A stretch of 35,493 bases of DNA from Spirochaetaceae bacterium (GTDB lineage Bacteria; Spirochaetota; Spirochaetia; Treponematales; Breznakiellaceae), in the NCBI GenBank assembly GCA_031257255.1, contig JAIROZ010000060.1, positions 1-35,493 of the forward strand, given 5' to 3'. The notes beneath the pieces were generated by a model. The model ran no database searches and was not told the origin of the DNA. It worked only from the letters and a program-made list of their open reading frames with translations. The position numbers and the translations under genes are program-made. Positions 13,268 through 21,387 of this stretch are shown in pieces; position 1 is the first letter of the stretch, and every line of letters starts with the position of its first letter.

Positions 13268-15457
13268 ATGCGCGGTAGATTGAGAATTTGGGCGGCTTTG
13301 GCGGCATTTCTTGCAGCCTGCGGCGTTGATGGTGACGGCGCTTCAAACCCGGAACTAAAAATTCCGGCGCAGGAAATATGGAAATCCACTTTTATCGAAG
13401 ATTTTAGACTCGACAAGCAAATAACTAACGTAGCCTACGGTAACGGGCGTTTTGTTGCTGTGGGAGGGTTAGGAAGAATCGCTTATTCGGAAGACGGAGA
13501 AAACTGGACTTTCATAAAGGAACGCGCCTTTGGAAAAGAATGGCGTATAGATAACGGGGCGCAATTTGGCAATTGGGATTTAGGATACGCGGACATTCAT
13601 CAACTTATATTTACAGGCGATATGTTTATTGCGGGCGGAGCGCTCGGCAAGATGGCGCGTTCCGCGGACGGCATTGCGTGGGGCGGTTTTTCTCCTTTCC
13701 GCGCTAACGCGCTTGAGGGGACAATGAGAGACCGTGTAGAAGCGCTATGCTACGATAAAGACGGAGGTTTTGCCTCTGTCGCTTTGATGGGCGTAGGTAT
13801 GTTCGCGCAGAGTTGGGGCGTTCAAACTGTAAATTCAAAAGACGGCGAACAGTGGTATTTGAATTGGCATCTGCCTATGGGAAGCGCCGTTCACAAGAGT
13901 ATCATATTTCTGCCGGTAGAAAATTACGATGAATGGGTGCCGAATGAACTTTACGGCGCTGTAAAAGGAATTTTTATCTGTTTTGGCAATCAGGGCGGGG
14001 GAGTGGCTGTAAATTTTTCCGTTGACGGGGCTTTTTGGTTCGATAAAGGAAAATGGGACGCCGGACCCGTGCCGCTTAGTCAAAAAGACAACAACCCAGA
14101 AGACCTTTGGCCCTTCGACGGACCTTACGCGACTCCGCCATATCCGGTAAAAGCAAACGAAGAAATTTTGCTTTTACGGCAAAAAGCGACAAACGGCTCT
14201 GTAACGCTTGCCTACGACATAGACCGCAAACTTTACGCTTCCACAACAGGATACGCCGAATCTGAATGGGTGGAGCGGAATTTAGGACAGGGCATAGAAA
14301 AAATCTTTTCGCTTATATATGACGGTCAGAATTTTTATATAGCGGGCAGGAATACGGAGGGCGGTTCGGTTATCGCTTATTCGCGGGACGGCGATGTGTG
14401 GACTTCGTACCCGGTGCCTTTCGATATCAATTCAGAATTTGGCATAACAAATGCGGCATTCGGCGGCGATACTTTTGAAGGAATAAACATAGCGTCAAAT
14501 GGGTCAAAACTGGTCTCCAAAGAAGGTTCTTCTCTTTATTTTTCCGCCGATAAAGGCAATTCATGGACAAAGGTAAAAGACAGCGGTTTTAGCGGGCAGA
14601 CTCCCGCAGATATAATTTTTGGCGGCGGGCAGTTCGTCACGGCAGGCGGAAACGGCGTAATCTGCGTGTCAAAAGACGGCATAACTTGGGAAAAAGTTCC
14701 TTCGCCTTTTGAGAATACCGCAATAACTTCTCTTGCGTACGGAAACGGCATTTATCTTGCCGCAGGCGGCGGGAAGGCGGCGACATCCGGCGATGGGAAA
14801 AACTGGACGCTTTTTACAAACGCCGTCCTTGCCGAAGTGTTGACTTCCCCGCGCTTGGGCTTTGGCGATGGGCGCTTCATTGCCGTGGAAGGCGGCGGGA
14901 AGATTGCCGTTTCGAGCAATGCGCGGGATTGGACTCGGCTGCCAGATGTGGGAGGCGGTGCCCCAGTGTCTACAAGACCGGTCGCGGCTAACGGTTGTAT
15001 CGCGGTAGGTATAACCAAACCAAAATACAGCGCCGTGCGCTACTGGGACGGAACCGAATGGAAAACATCAGGAGTCTTCACCATAATGAGTATTGTAGAT
15101 ATGAAGTATATTAACGGTGATTTTGCGGCGATAGTGGAAGACGGAGGTGTTTTTTTATCACGGGACGGCATGAACTGGCAGACCTATAATCTTGTCGGCG
15201 TCCGTATTGGCAGCATCTATAACAGCATTGAGTATGGAAACGGCTATTATGCGCAATGCTTTCAGAAAGGGATTATATCATACACACAAGATATACGCGC
15301 TCCATTGGATAAATGGGTAGAGGTTGATGCCGGAACATCGCGGCATGACGAATCTGTACTTAATGCATTCGGGCGCTATGACCCGGTAGGCATAGCCTAC
15401 GGCAACGGTCGTTTTGTTATAATTGACTCTTCCGGGGCTGTCGGCTACACGGAATAA
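13268..15457 (+). CDS. large lipoprotein with about ten Asp-box beta-propeller repeats
   Basis: A 729-residue exported protein with a short signal peptide and lipobox (FLAAC, Cys at 18). The mature region is built of repeats of the form 'AYGNGRFVAVGG..G.IAYSEDGENWT'. The Asp-box S-x-D-G-x-x-W recurs as SEDGENWT, SADGIAWG, SKDGEQWY, SVDGAFWF, SRDGDVWT, SADKGNSWT, SKDGITWE, SGDGKNWT and SRDGMNWQ, each preceded by a GNG-type turn. Asp-boxes occur in sialidases and other propellers, but no sialidase Arg triad or FRIP motif is visible, so this looks like a binding or scaffold propeller on the cell surface or in the periplasm. The start is well placed behind GGAGG. It stands alone, after the tRNA and convergent with the aminotransferase. 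Confidence 0.8.
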   Translation: MRGRLRIWAALAAFLAACGVDGDGASNPELKIPAQEIWKSTFIEDFRLDKQITNVAYGNGRFVAVGGLGRIAYSEDGENWTFIKERAFGKEWRIDNGAQFGNWDLGYADIHQLIFTGDMFIAGGALGKMARSADGIAWGGFSPFRANALEGTMRDRVEALCYDKDGGFASVALMGVGMFAQSWGVQTVNSKDGEQWYLNWHLPMGSAVHKSIIFLPVENYDEWVPNELYGAVKGIFICFGNQGGGVAVNFSVDGAFWFDKGKWDAGPVPLSQKDNNPEDLWPFDGPYATPPYPVKANEEILLLRQKATNGSVTLAYDIDRKLYASTTGYAESEWVERNLGQGIEKIFSLIYDGQNFYIAGRNTEGGSVIAYSRDGDVWTSYPVPFDINSEFGITNAAFGGDTFEGINIASNGSKLVSKEGSSLYFSADKGNSWTKVKDSGFSGQTPADIIFGGGQFVTAGGNGVICVSKDGITWEKVPSPFENTAITSLAYGNGIYLAAGGGKAATSGDGKNWTLFTNAVLAEVLTSPRLGFGDGRFIAVEGGGKIAVSSNARDWTRLPDVGGGAPVSTRPVAANGCIAVGITKPKYSAVRYWDGTEWKTSGVFTIMSIVDMKYINGDFAAIVEDGGVFLSRDGMNWQTYNLVGVRIGSIYNSIEYGNGYYAQCFQKGIISYTQDIRAPLDKWVEVDAGTSRHDESVLNAFGRYDPVGIAYGNGRFVIIDSSGAVGYTE

Positions 15458-15465
15458 TCGCTTTA

Positions 15466-16617
15466 CTACTTTAGTTTGAGCAGCCTCTCGCAGGCTTGTT
15501 CAATAACGGAATAATCTTTTGCAAAACAGAACCTTGCTATTCCGCCGCCTCCGGAGCGTAAAAAGGCTTCGCCGGGGACTACCCCTACGCCGGTTTTAGC
15601 GAGGATGTACATAGCCCTGTCTTTGCCGTTTTTGCCGGGTACAGATGATATGTCCGCAAGGATATAGTAAGCGCCCTTAGGTATGTATGGGGTTAGTCCC
15701 AGTCCGGACAGAGTCGAACAAAGTATGTCGCGCTTCCGTTGGTACTGCTCTTTAAGAGATGTATAAAATGACTGGGGTATGTCTCTGATGGCGCAAGCGA
15801 CTCCGTATTGCAATGGTGCCGGAGCGCATACATAGATAAGGTCGCTGGCATTGCCTATCCATTTGACAATTTCGTCATCGGCAATGCAGTAACCGAGCCG
15901 CCAGCCTGTTATGCTGAAGGTTTTTGAGTATCCAGATACAGTTACAACGCGCCCATTAAATTTTTCCCGCGATGCCGGGCTTATATGTTGTAAGCCGTCA
16001 AAGGTAATGTACTCATAAATCTCATCGGTCAGGGCAATCAGATTGTTTTTGACGCAAAAATCACCTAACATATCCAATTCTTCGGCGGAAAATATTTTTC
16101 CTGTGGGGTTGGAAGGGGTGCAAATGAGTATGGCTTTGGTTTTTTTTGTAACGAGGTTTTGCAGTTCGTCAATATTGAATTTCCAGTCCGGCGGAGTCAG
16201 CGCGGCGTAAACCGGAACAAGGTCAAGGGACATAAGGGTATATTCATGGTAGCCGTAGTAAGGCTCAAATAGAATAATCTCATCTCCGGGGTTAAACAGG
16301 GCAAAACAGGCGCTATACAGAGCGCCGGTAGCCCCGCCGGAAACCACAATATTATGCGGCGCGGCATTGATGCGGTTAAAGTCCCGCGCTTTTTTGGCTA
16401 TCTCTTCGCGGAGTATGTCGATGCCGTCATAGCGGGTATAATGATTTTCCCCGGCTTCCATAGCCTCGCGGGCTTTGTCCGAAAGCACCTTTTCCAGCGG
16501 CAAGTCGCAGATTCCCTGCGCAAGGTTTATGCCGTTGACATCATCGCACTCAATAGACATATTGCGGATTTCCGATTGCAGCAAAAATTGCGCCTTTTTT
16601 GATTGTTGATAATTCAT
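15466..16617 (-). CDS. PLP-dependent aminotransferase, class I/II (aspartate aminotransferase-like)
   Basis: A 383-residue fold-type I aminotransferase acting in the cytoplasm. Visible are NLAQGICDLP (about 31-40), SGGATGAL (phosphate-binding region, about 93-100), CTPSNPTGKIF (about 166-176), the cofactor-contacting Asp in TDEIYEY (about 197-203), and the Schiff-base Lys in VSGYSKTFSITGWRLGY (Lys232). The substrate-carboxylate Arg lies in the GIARFCFA segment near the C-terminus. Related enzymes use aspartate, aromatic amino acids or methionine-derived keto acids; sequence alone does not decide. AAGGGG precedes the ATG. It is divergent from a 2-hydroxyacid dehydrogenase over 109 bases containing a palindrome, so the two may share control of 2-oxo-acid metabolism (inference). 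Confidence 0.88.
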   Translation of the reverse strand: MNYQQSKKAQFLLQSEIRNMSIECDDVNGINLAQGICDLPLEKVLSDKAREAMEAGENHYTRYDGIDILREEIAKKARDFNRINAAPHNIVVSGGATGALYSACFALFNPGDEIILFEPYYGYHEYTLMSLDLVPVYAALTPPDWKFNIDELQNLVTKKTKAILICTPSNPTGKIFSAEELDMLGDFCVKNNLIALTDEIYEYITFDGLQHISPASREKFNGRVVTVSGYSKTFSITGWRLGYCIADDEIVKWIGNASDLIYVCAPAPLQYGVACAIRDIPQSFYTSLKEQYQRKRDILCSTLSGLGLTPYIPKGAYYILADISSVPGKNGKDRAMYILAKTGVGVVPGEAFLRSGGGGIARFCFAKDYSVIEQACERLLKLK

Positions 16618-16640
16618 AATAGCCCCTTAGTATTTTGCGG

Positions 16641-16670
16641 TAGTATAAGGCTTTTATCTGACTTATACTA
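16641..16670. promoter_or_regulatory. palindromic operator candidate between divergent genes
   Basis: The arms TAGTATAAG (16641-16649) and CTTATACTA (16662-16670) are perfect complements with a 12-base centre. Each arm contains a TATACT hexamer reading outward on its own strand, so the element could be a symmetric operator or overlapping divergent -10 boxes. Confidence 0.45.
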
Positions 16671-16685
16671 GTGAAGCATAGTACC

Positions 16686-16714
16686 TTGAAAAAAAAGCGT
16701 ACGGCATTTATACT
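16686..16714 (+). promoter_or_regulatory. promoter for the 2-hydroxyacid dehydrogenase
   Basis: TTGAAA (16686-16691), a 17-base spacer and TATACT (16709-16714) make the best sigma-70-like promoter in the window. The expected start of transcription (about 16721) is only some six bases before the GTG start codon. Confidence 0.6.
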
Positions 16715-16726
16715 GCTAAACATCCT

Positions 16727-17713
16727 GTGAAATCAACAAAAATCATCATTACCGATTACCCAGCATCTATGATGCCTTCTCATGATTACGAAAAAGAGAT
16801 ACTTTCCCGCTGCCTGCCGGGCTGCGAAATTGAGGTATACCCATATACCGGGGACAAATCCGCGTTCTTAAAGGCAATTTCCGGCGCATCGGGAATTCTG
16901 ACCGGCTTCCTCCCTATAGGAAGAGAAGAGATGAATGCCGCTCCGGCGCTTAAATGTATTTCTCTGAATGCCACAGGATACGACAATGTAGACCTGTCCG
17001 AAGCATCACGGAGGGGTATTGCTGTATGCGCTGTTGGAGAATACTGCACGGAAGATGTGGCTGAACACACAATAGCCCTTATGCTGGCTCTGGCAAAAAA
17101 CCTAAAACATTACGCAGCGGATATTGATGTCCGCGGGATATGGCGGTACGACTCGGTACAACCCCCGATGCGGGTAGGAGAGATGACGCTGGGCATCTTC
17201 GGGTTCGGGAAAATCGGACGCTGTACCGCGAAAAAAGCCCTCGCGCTCGGTATGACTATTCTGGCTTGCGACCCTTACATTGACTCCGCCGCAGCGGCGG
17301 AGTACAAGACAACTCTGGTAAGCGCCGAAGAAATCTATGAACGCGCCCATATAATAGTAAACCATACGCAGTTGAGCGAGAGCAGCGCCGCTATGTTTTG
17401 CGCTTCCGCCTTCAAGAAGATGAGGCAAAAGCCCTTATTTATCAATGTTGCGCGGGGCGCAAGCGTGGTCGAAGCGGATTTGGCAGATGCCCTTGACGGC
17501 GGGCATATTCGCGGCGCCGCTCTTGATGTACTTTCCGGCGAAAACCCTGACCTGCAAAACCATCCTCTGGCGGGGCGGGAAAATGTTATCATTACGCCTC
17601 ATGCCGCATTCTACACTACAGCATCCCTCGCCGCTTTGCAGGAGATTTCATGCAAAAATCTTGGCTGCTGTCTTAGAGGCGAACCGGAAAAGGCGTTCAA
17701 ACTGGTTAATTAG
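16727..17713 (+). CDS. D-isomer-specific 2-hydroxyacid dehydrogenase family protein
   Basis: A 328-residue NAD-dependent oxidoreductase that reduces a 2-oxo acid to the D-2-hydroxy acid, or the reverse. The dinucleotide motif is LGIFGFGKIGR (about 155-165). The catalytic Arg is in INVARGASVVE (about 239-249), the Glu is expected in LDVLSGENPD, and the His is in ITPHAAF (about 289-295). CAVGEYCTEDVAEHTIALMLA is the hinge-region signature. There is no ACT domain, so it is not a long SerA; glyoxylate/hydroxypyruvate reductase or a CtbP-like member is possible. The GTG at 16727 is chosen because it keeps the first beta strand (KIIITDY); it lacks a Shine-Dalgarno and the promoter sits right before it. 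A 21-base odd palindrome lies at 17283-17303. Confidence 0.87.
   Translation: MKSTKIIITDYPASMMPSHDYEKEILSRCLPGCEIEVYPYTGDKSAFLKAISGASGILTGFLPIGREEMNAAPALKCISLNATGYDNVDLSEASRRGIAVCAVGEYCTEDVAEHTIALMLALAKNLKHYAADIDVRGIWRYDSVQPPMRVGEMTLGIFGFGKIGRCTAKKALALGMTILACDPYIDSAAAAEYKTTLVSAEEIYERAHIIVNHTQLSESSAAMFCASAFKKMRQKPLFINVARGASVVEADLADALDGGHIRGAALDVLSGENPDLQNHPLAGRENVIITPHAAFYTTASLAALQEISCKNLGCCLRGEPEKAFKLVN
17283..17303. repeat. 21-base odd palindrome inside the dehydrogenase gene
   Basis: ACTCCGCCGC (17283-17292) and GCGGCGGAGT (17294-17303) are perfect complements around a single A. It lies over codons for an Ala-rich surface segment (DSAAAAEY) after the dinucleotide-binding fold. Confidence 0.7.
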
Positions 17714-17723
17714 AGTTGTTTGG
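17711..17723. repeat. partial copy of the hairpin repeat
   Basis: TAGAGTTGTTTGG matches the left end of the element at 19918-19930 (TAGAGTTGTTCGG) in 12 of 13 positions. As at 19918 it lies just past a stop codon and about 40 bases before the next start, but the right arm is not conserved. Confidence 0.35.
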
Positions 17724-17762
17724 AAACACGGAAAAATCTGTATAAAAATATAGGAGAAGTAT

Positions 17763-19118
17763 ATGATAGAAAAAAAATACACGGCATCTCAGTTGCTAAA
17801 ATTTTTGCTGCCTTCGCTTGCCGGGCTTATTGCCTTTATCTTGCCCATACCTCAGGGAGATTCATTTAACACGATATTGGGTATGCTCATCGACTTGTTT
17901 AAGGGCTTGTGGAAGACGGGGCTGCCTTATGCGGCGATGGTCTTTGTTGCGGGCAGCGCGTTATTTTCGCTCTTCGCTGTGCTGGTAAAGCCAAAGTTCG
18001 TTATGGAAAATGAATTCCTGCGGGATGTTTTCGTGATTACTCCGTTCTGGCTTGTTTCGCGCCTTTTGGGCGGCGTACTCTATGTTATCATTGTTTTCAA
18101 AATCGGACCGGAAATCGTTTGGAATATAGACAACGGCGGCACACCGGGTATGGTGCTTGCTCCGGCGCTTCTTGTGATATTCCTCGTTTTGTCGGCATTT
18201 GTGCCTCTCATTACCGATTACGGGCTTATGGAATATGTAGGGACTTTTGCCCGTCCGGTGATGCGCCCGCTTTTTAAGTTACCGGGACGCGCCGCCGTTG
18301 ACTGCCTTGCGTCATGGGTCGGTTCCAGTTCCGTTGCCGTAGTTATTACCACCAAGATACATGACCAGGGGTATTACAGCGATAGGGAAGCGGGCGTCAT
18401 CTCAACATGCTTCTCCGTTATCAGCATTGCCTACATTTACGCCATGGCGGATTTTGTTGGATTGGCAAATATGTACTTCCAAATTCTAATTTCGATATAC
18501 ATTGTAACCTTTGTGCTTGCGATAATTATGCCGCGCATTTGGCCCCTATCAGATTTGCCCGATACCTTTTCCGGCAGAGCGGGCAAACAACGGATAGACG
18601 ACATCCCGCAAGGTAAAACACTGCGCGGCTGGGCGCTGGAACTCGCCGTAAATAGGGCTGCCGGGCAGACTCCCGTTATGTTTGTAAAAAATATCGTTAA
18701 AACACTTGTGTCTCTTATAGTGGGGACTATGCCGCTTGTCGTATCATGGGGGACGGTCGTGCTGATAATCGCCAATAGTACACCGGTTTTCCGCATTATT
18801 TCCGCGCCATTCGGCTGGCTTTTAACGCTGATGCGAATTCCAGAGGCGTCTCAAGTCGGCACGGCTTTTATTTTGGCTTATGCCGACCAATTTCTGGCGG
18901 CTGTGGTTGGCAGCGGTCTTCAGACTACAGCCGGGCGTTTTATGTGCGCCGGAATTTCCGCTACAGGGCTCATCTATATGACAGAAGTAGGCGTACTTAT
19001 CCTCAATTCTAAGATACCGCTCAACTTCGTTAAACTTACAGTTATCTACATTATTAGGGCGCTGCTGACGGTCATCCTTCTTGCGCCGCTTGCGTGGATT
19101 TTTTGCGGTTTAGGTTAA
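17763..19118 (+). CDS. YjiH/nucleoside-recognition (Gate) domain membrane protein
   Basis: A 451-residue integral membrane protein with about ten hydrophobic segments. Two regions fit the Gate-type 'nucleoside recognition' repeat: LMEYVGTFARPVMRPLFKLPGRAAVDCLASWVGSSSVAVVITTKIHDQGYYSDREAGVISTCFS (about 156-219, with the Gly-Ser-Ser-Ser turn), and FRIISAPFGWLLTLMRIPEASQVGTAFILAYADQFLAAVVG in the second half. This combination is seen in YjiH-family proteins, whose transported substrate is not established. AGGAG lies at a proper distance from the ATG. It starts the plus-strand run that continues with nif3 (6 bases between stop and start) and lspA. Confidence 0.75.
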   Translation: MIEKKYTASQLLKFLLPSLAGLIAFILPIPQGDSFNTILGMLIDLFKGLWKTGLPYAAMVFVAGSALFSLFAVLVKPKFVMENEFLRDVFVITPFWLVSRLLGGVLYVIIVFKIGPEIVWNIDNGGTPGMVLAPALLVIFLVLSAFVPLITDYGLMEYVGTFARPVMRPLFKLPGRAAVDCLASWVGSSSVAVVITTKIHDQGYYSDREAGVISTCFSVISIAYIYAMADFVGLANMYFQILISIYIVTFVLAIIMPRIWPLSDLPDTFSGRAGKQRIDDIPQGKTLRGWALELAVNRAAGQTPVMFVKNIVKTLVSLIVGTMPLVVSWGTVVLIIANSTPVFRIISAPFGWLLTLMRIPEASQVGTAFILAYADQFLAAVVGSGLQTTAGRFMCAGISATGLIYMTEVGVLILNSKIPLNFVKLTVIYIIRALLTVILLAPLAWIFCGLG

Positions 19119-19124
19119 AGCATA

Positions 19125-19907
19125 ATGACTACCAAAGAACTTGACGTTTATTTTAAGGGAATTCTGGATATTGACGCATTTAACAATGCCGATACTTCGC
19201 TGAATGGAATTCAGGTTGATAATGACGGCGCTCCCGTTAAGAAGATAGCCTTTGCCGTTGATGCCTGCGCCGAAAGTTTTGAACGCTCGGTATCTAATGA
19301 CGGGGCATCTGCCGCGTCTGCCGCCGGAATGTTATTTGTCCACCACGGGCTTTTCTGGGGTCATCCTGAGCCTGTCGGCGGTGTACTCCGTTCAAGGCTG
19401 TCTTTTCTTTTGAAGCATAACATTGCGCTTTACGCCTGCCACCTCCCGTTGGACGCAAACCCGGTTTTTGGGCACAATGCCGAACTTGCCCGACTGCTCG
19501 GTATTCAACATCCTGAACCTTTTGGGCTTTTCCATGGCAAAAAAATCGGCTTTAAGGGAAATCTCGAAAAGCCGCTTACTGTGAATGAGGCGGCGCAAAA
19601 AATTGCTTGGAAAGGTTTGCCGCCCATCGGTATTTTTCCGTTTGGCAAGGAGCGGAACGAGACTTGCGCCGTAATTTCCGGAGGTGCGGCAATGGAAGCG
19701 CGGGAGGCTTTGGATGAGGGGATAGACCTGTATGTTACAGGTGAGTCATCTCATTCGGTCTACCATATAGCGGAGGAAGGCGGACTGAATATGGTTTGCG
19801 GCGGGCATTATGCTACCGAAGTGTGGGGGCTGCTCGCTCTTGCGCAAAAGTGTAGACAAGATTTGAACATCGAAGTAGAATTTATAGACATACCAACAGG
19901 GTTGTGA
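19125..19907 (+). CDS. Nif3-like dinuclear metal-centre protein
   Basis: A 260-residue member of the NIF3/YbgI family, annotated in other bacteria as GTP cyclohydrolase 1 type 2 homologue, though the physiological role is unsettled. Metal ligands appear in FVHHGLFWG (about 67-75), CHLPLDANP..GHNAELA (about 106-123) and, near the C-terminus, GESSHSVYHIAEEG and CGGHYATEVWG. All His/Glu ligands expected for the two-metal site are present and the length is that of the short form without the inserted PII-like domain. It follows the YjiH gene after 6 bases, so both are probably translated from one message. Confidence 0.9.
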   Translation: MTTKELDVYFKGILDIDAFNNADTSLNGIQVDNDGAPVKKIAFAVDACAESFERSVSNDGASAASAAGMLFVHHGLFWGHPEPVGGVLRSRLSFLLKHNIALYACHLPLDANPVFGHNAELARLLGIQHPEPFGLFHGKKIGFKGNLEKPLTVNEAAQKIAWKGLPPIGIFPFGKERNETCAVISGGAAMEAREALDEGIDLYVTGESSHSVYHIAEEGGLNMVCGGHYATEVWGLLALAQKCRQDLNIEVEFIDIPTGL

Positions 19908-19917
19908 TGTACTTTAA

Positions 19918-19945
19918 TAGAGTTGTTCGGGTTACTGAACAAGTA
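19918..19945. repeat. short hairpin repeat, copy 2
   Basis: TTGTTC (19923-19928) and GAACAA (19937-19942) pair around an 8-base loop containing GGGTTA. It shares CGGGTTA and the GAACAAGT arm with the element at 222-250, and sits directly upstream of the lspA ribosome-binding site. Confidence 0.55.
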
Positions 19946-19960
19946 CAATAAGGATTTTAT

Positions 19961-20512
19961 ATGCAAAAAAAGATACCTATAGAAAAATTGCTGCCTTTTT
20001 CGCTTACGGCATTTGTTGTCGCGCTTGACCAGATAACAAAATCGTACATAGTTTCAAGGTGGCCCAAGCCCGGCACTTTTATCGCGGATGTATTCCATAA
20101 CGATGTGCTGCATATTTACCATGTCCGCAACAAACTTATAGCCTTTAGTCTGGGGCAAAGTTTGCCGGAAAATTTGCGTCCCTTTCTTTTTATACTGCTG
20201 CCTATAGTTGTGTTAATTTTTTTGGGTGTTTATTTTTTCCGCTCCAGCGATTGCACTATGCTTCAGCGCTGGGCTATTGCCGGCATACTCGGCGGCGGCG
20301 CGGGTACTCTTATAGACCGTATATTCCGTCCTGACGGAGTTGTCGATTTTATCAGCGTAAAATTTTACGGGCTTTTTGGATTTGAGCGCTGGCCCACCTT
20401 TAATGTAAGCGACAGCGCGATAGTAATCTGCGTAGGGATTTGGTTTGTAACAATGTTCCTGCCGGTTAAAACGAATGCGGCAAAAGAAGCAAATGGAAAA
20501 AACTCCGCCTGA
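19961..20512 (+). CDS. lspA: lipoprotein signal peptidase (signal peptidase II)
   Basis: A four-helix inner-membrane aspartic peptidase that cuts prolipoproteins before the lipidated Cys; the window itself encodes several such substrates. The 183-residue product has DQITK (23-27) in helix 1, RNKLIAFSLG (56-65) for the RNxGxAF motif, GGGAGTLIDRIFRPDGVVDF (111-130) with catalytic Asp129, and FNVSDSAI (147-154) with catalytic Asp151. The length is a little above the typical 160 owing to a polar C-terminal tail. AAGGA precedes the ATG. The 3' end overlaps the next small membrane protein gene by 20 bases. Confidence 0.96.
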   Translation: MQKKIPIEKLLPFSLTAFVVALDQITKSYIVSRWPKPGTFIADVFHNDVLHIYHVRNKLIAFSLGQSLPENLRPFLFILLPIVVLIFLGVYFFRSSDCTMLQRWAIAGILGGGAGTLIDRIFRPDGVVDFISVKFYGLFGFERWPTFNVSDSAIVICVGIWFVTMFLPVKTNAAKEANGKNSA

Positions 20513-20825
20513 AAAAGCCATCAACAAAAAATTAAATACTATACTCTTTATGATATGCGCTGCCGTTGTCTGCTTATGCCTTACGGCGGCGGTATTCGCG
20601 GCGCTATTTTTCCTTTTTGTAAACATAAATATGTTTGCAGGCGAAGAAATTTTTATGCCCGGTTTGGCGCTTACATTTGCGCTCTCCGGCGCTGCTAGTT
20701 TTTTTATTTACAACTTATTGTTAAAACTCGTTTTAGGAAAAAGAGACATTGATGAATACTTTGACCCCATAGAATTCAGGCTGAATAAACCGCAAAACAA
20801 TGCCGTCCATGCTGAATCAAACTGA
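20493..20825 (+). CDS. small membrane protein linked to lspA, unknown function
   Basis: About 110 residues with two hydrophobic segments (about 16-44 and 55-77), a short extracytoplasmic loop and a charged C-terminal tail beginning LGKRDIDEYFDPIEF. I recognise no family. Two starts are possible; the ATG at 20493 has AAGAAG a few bases upstream while the one at 20475 has none, so the shorter form is chosen. It overlaps lspA by 20 bases and is followed 9 bases later by the CHR transporter gene, which suggests translational coupling. Confidence 0.65.
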   Translation: MEKTPPEKAINKKLNTILFMICAAVVCLCLTAAVFAALFFLFVNINMFAGEEIFMPGLALTFALSGAASFFIYNLLLKLVLGKRDIDEYFDPIEFRLNKPQNNAVHAESN

Positions 20826-20834
20826 GGGGCGGCG

Positions 20835-21383
20835 ATGATATATCTGTTAATTTACATTGAATTTTTTAAGACAGGACTTTTTGCGGTAGGCGGCGGGCTG
20901 GCGACTCTGCCGTTTTTGTACGAAATGGCGGTTCGGAGAGCGTGGTTTCCGCCGGAACGCTTAGGCGATTTGCTTGCCGTAGCGCAGTTGCTTCCCGGCG
21001 CTATAGGCATAAACCTGGGGGCGTATGCGGCGTCTTTTGCTTCTCCCGCAGGACCAGTTTTTGCGCCGTTGGGTTTGATAACGCCGCAAATTATCACGAT
21101 ATTGCTTGTGTCAAAGGCGCTGGACAAGTACAAGGATTCGCCTGTAACAGATGCGGTATTTGCGGCGTTAAAGCCCGCCGCCTGCGGACTACTTGCCGCC
21201 GCCGGCTTTCTGGTCTGCCGTGGAGCGCTCTTTAATATGGAGGCTGCTGGGCTTTTGGCGGCTGTCCGTATGCGCGAGTGCGCCATTTTTGTTGTAATAC
21301 TGGCGGCTGTTGTTTTGCTTAAGAAACATCCGGCGCTCTACATAGGACTTGCCGCCCTGACCGGAATAGCGTTAAAATTGTAA
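20835..21383 (+). CDS. chromate transporter (CHR) family, short single-domain form
   Basis: A 182-residue membrane protein with five to six hydrophobic segments, one CHR domain. Key stretches are FFKTGLFAVGGGLATLPFLYE (about 10-30), with the conserved Gly-Gly-Gly and Pro, then LLAVAQLLPGAIGINLGAYA and the PQIITILLV helix. Short CHR proteins usually occur as adjacent pairs that form an antiparallel dimer; here only one copy is present, since the preceding gene is a different type of membrane protein. The family is named for chromate efflux, but the natural substrate in an anaerobe may be another anion. GGGG lies upstream of the ATG. Confidence 0.87.
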   Translation: MIYLLIYIEFFKTGLFAVGGGLATLPFLYEMAVRRAWFPPERLGDLLAVAQLLPGAIGINLGAYAASFASPAGPVFAPLGLITPQIITILLVSKALDKYKDSPVTDAVFAALKPAACGLLAAAGFLVCRGALFNMEAAGLLAAVRMRECAIFVVILAAVVLLKKHPALYIGLAALTGIALKL

Positions 21384-21387
21384 CAAA

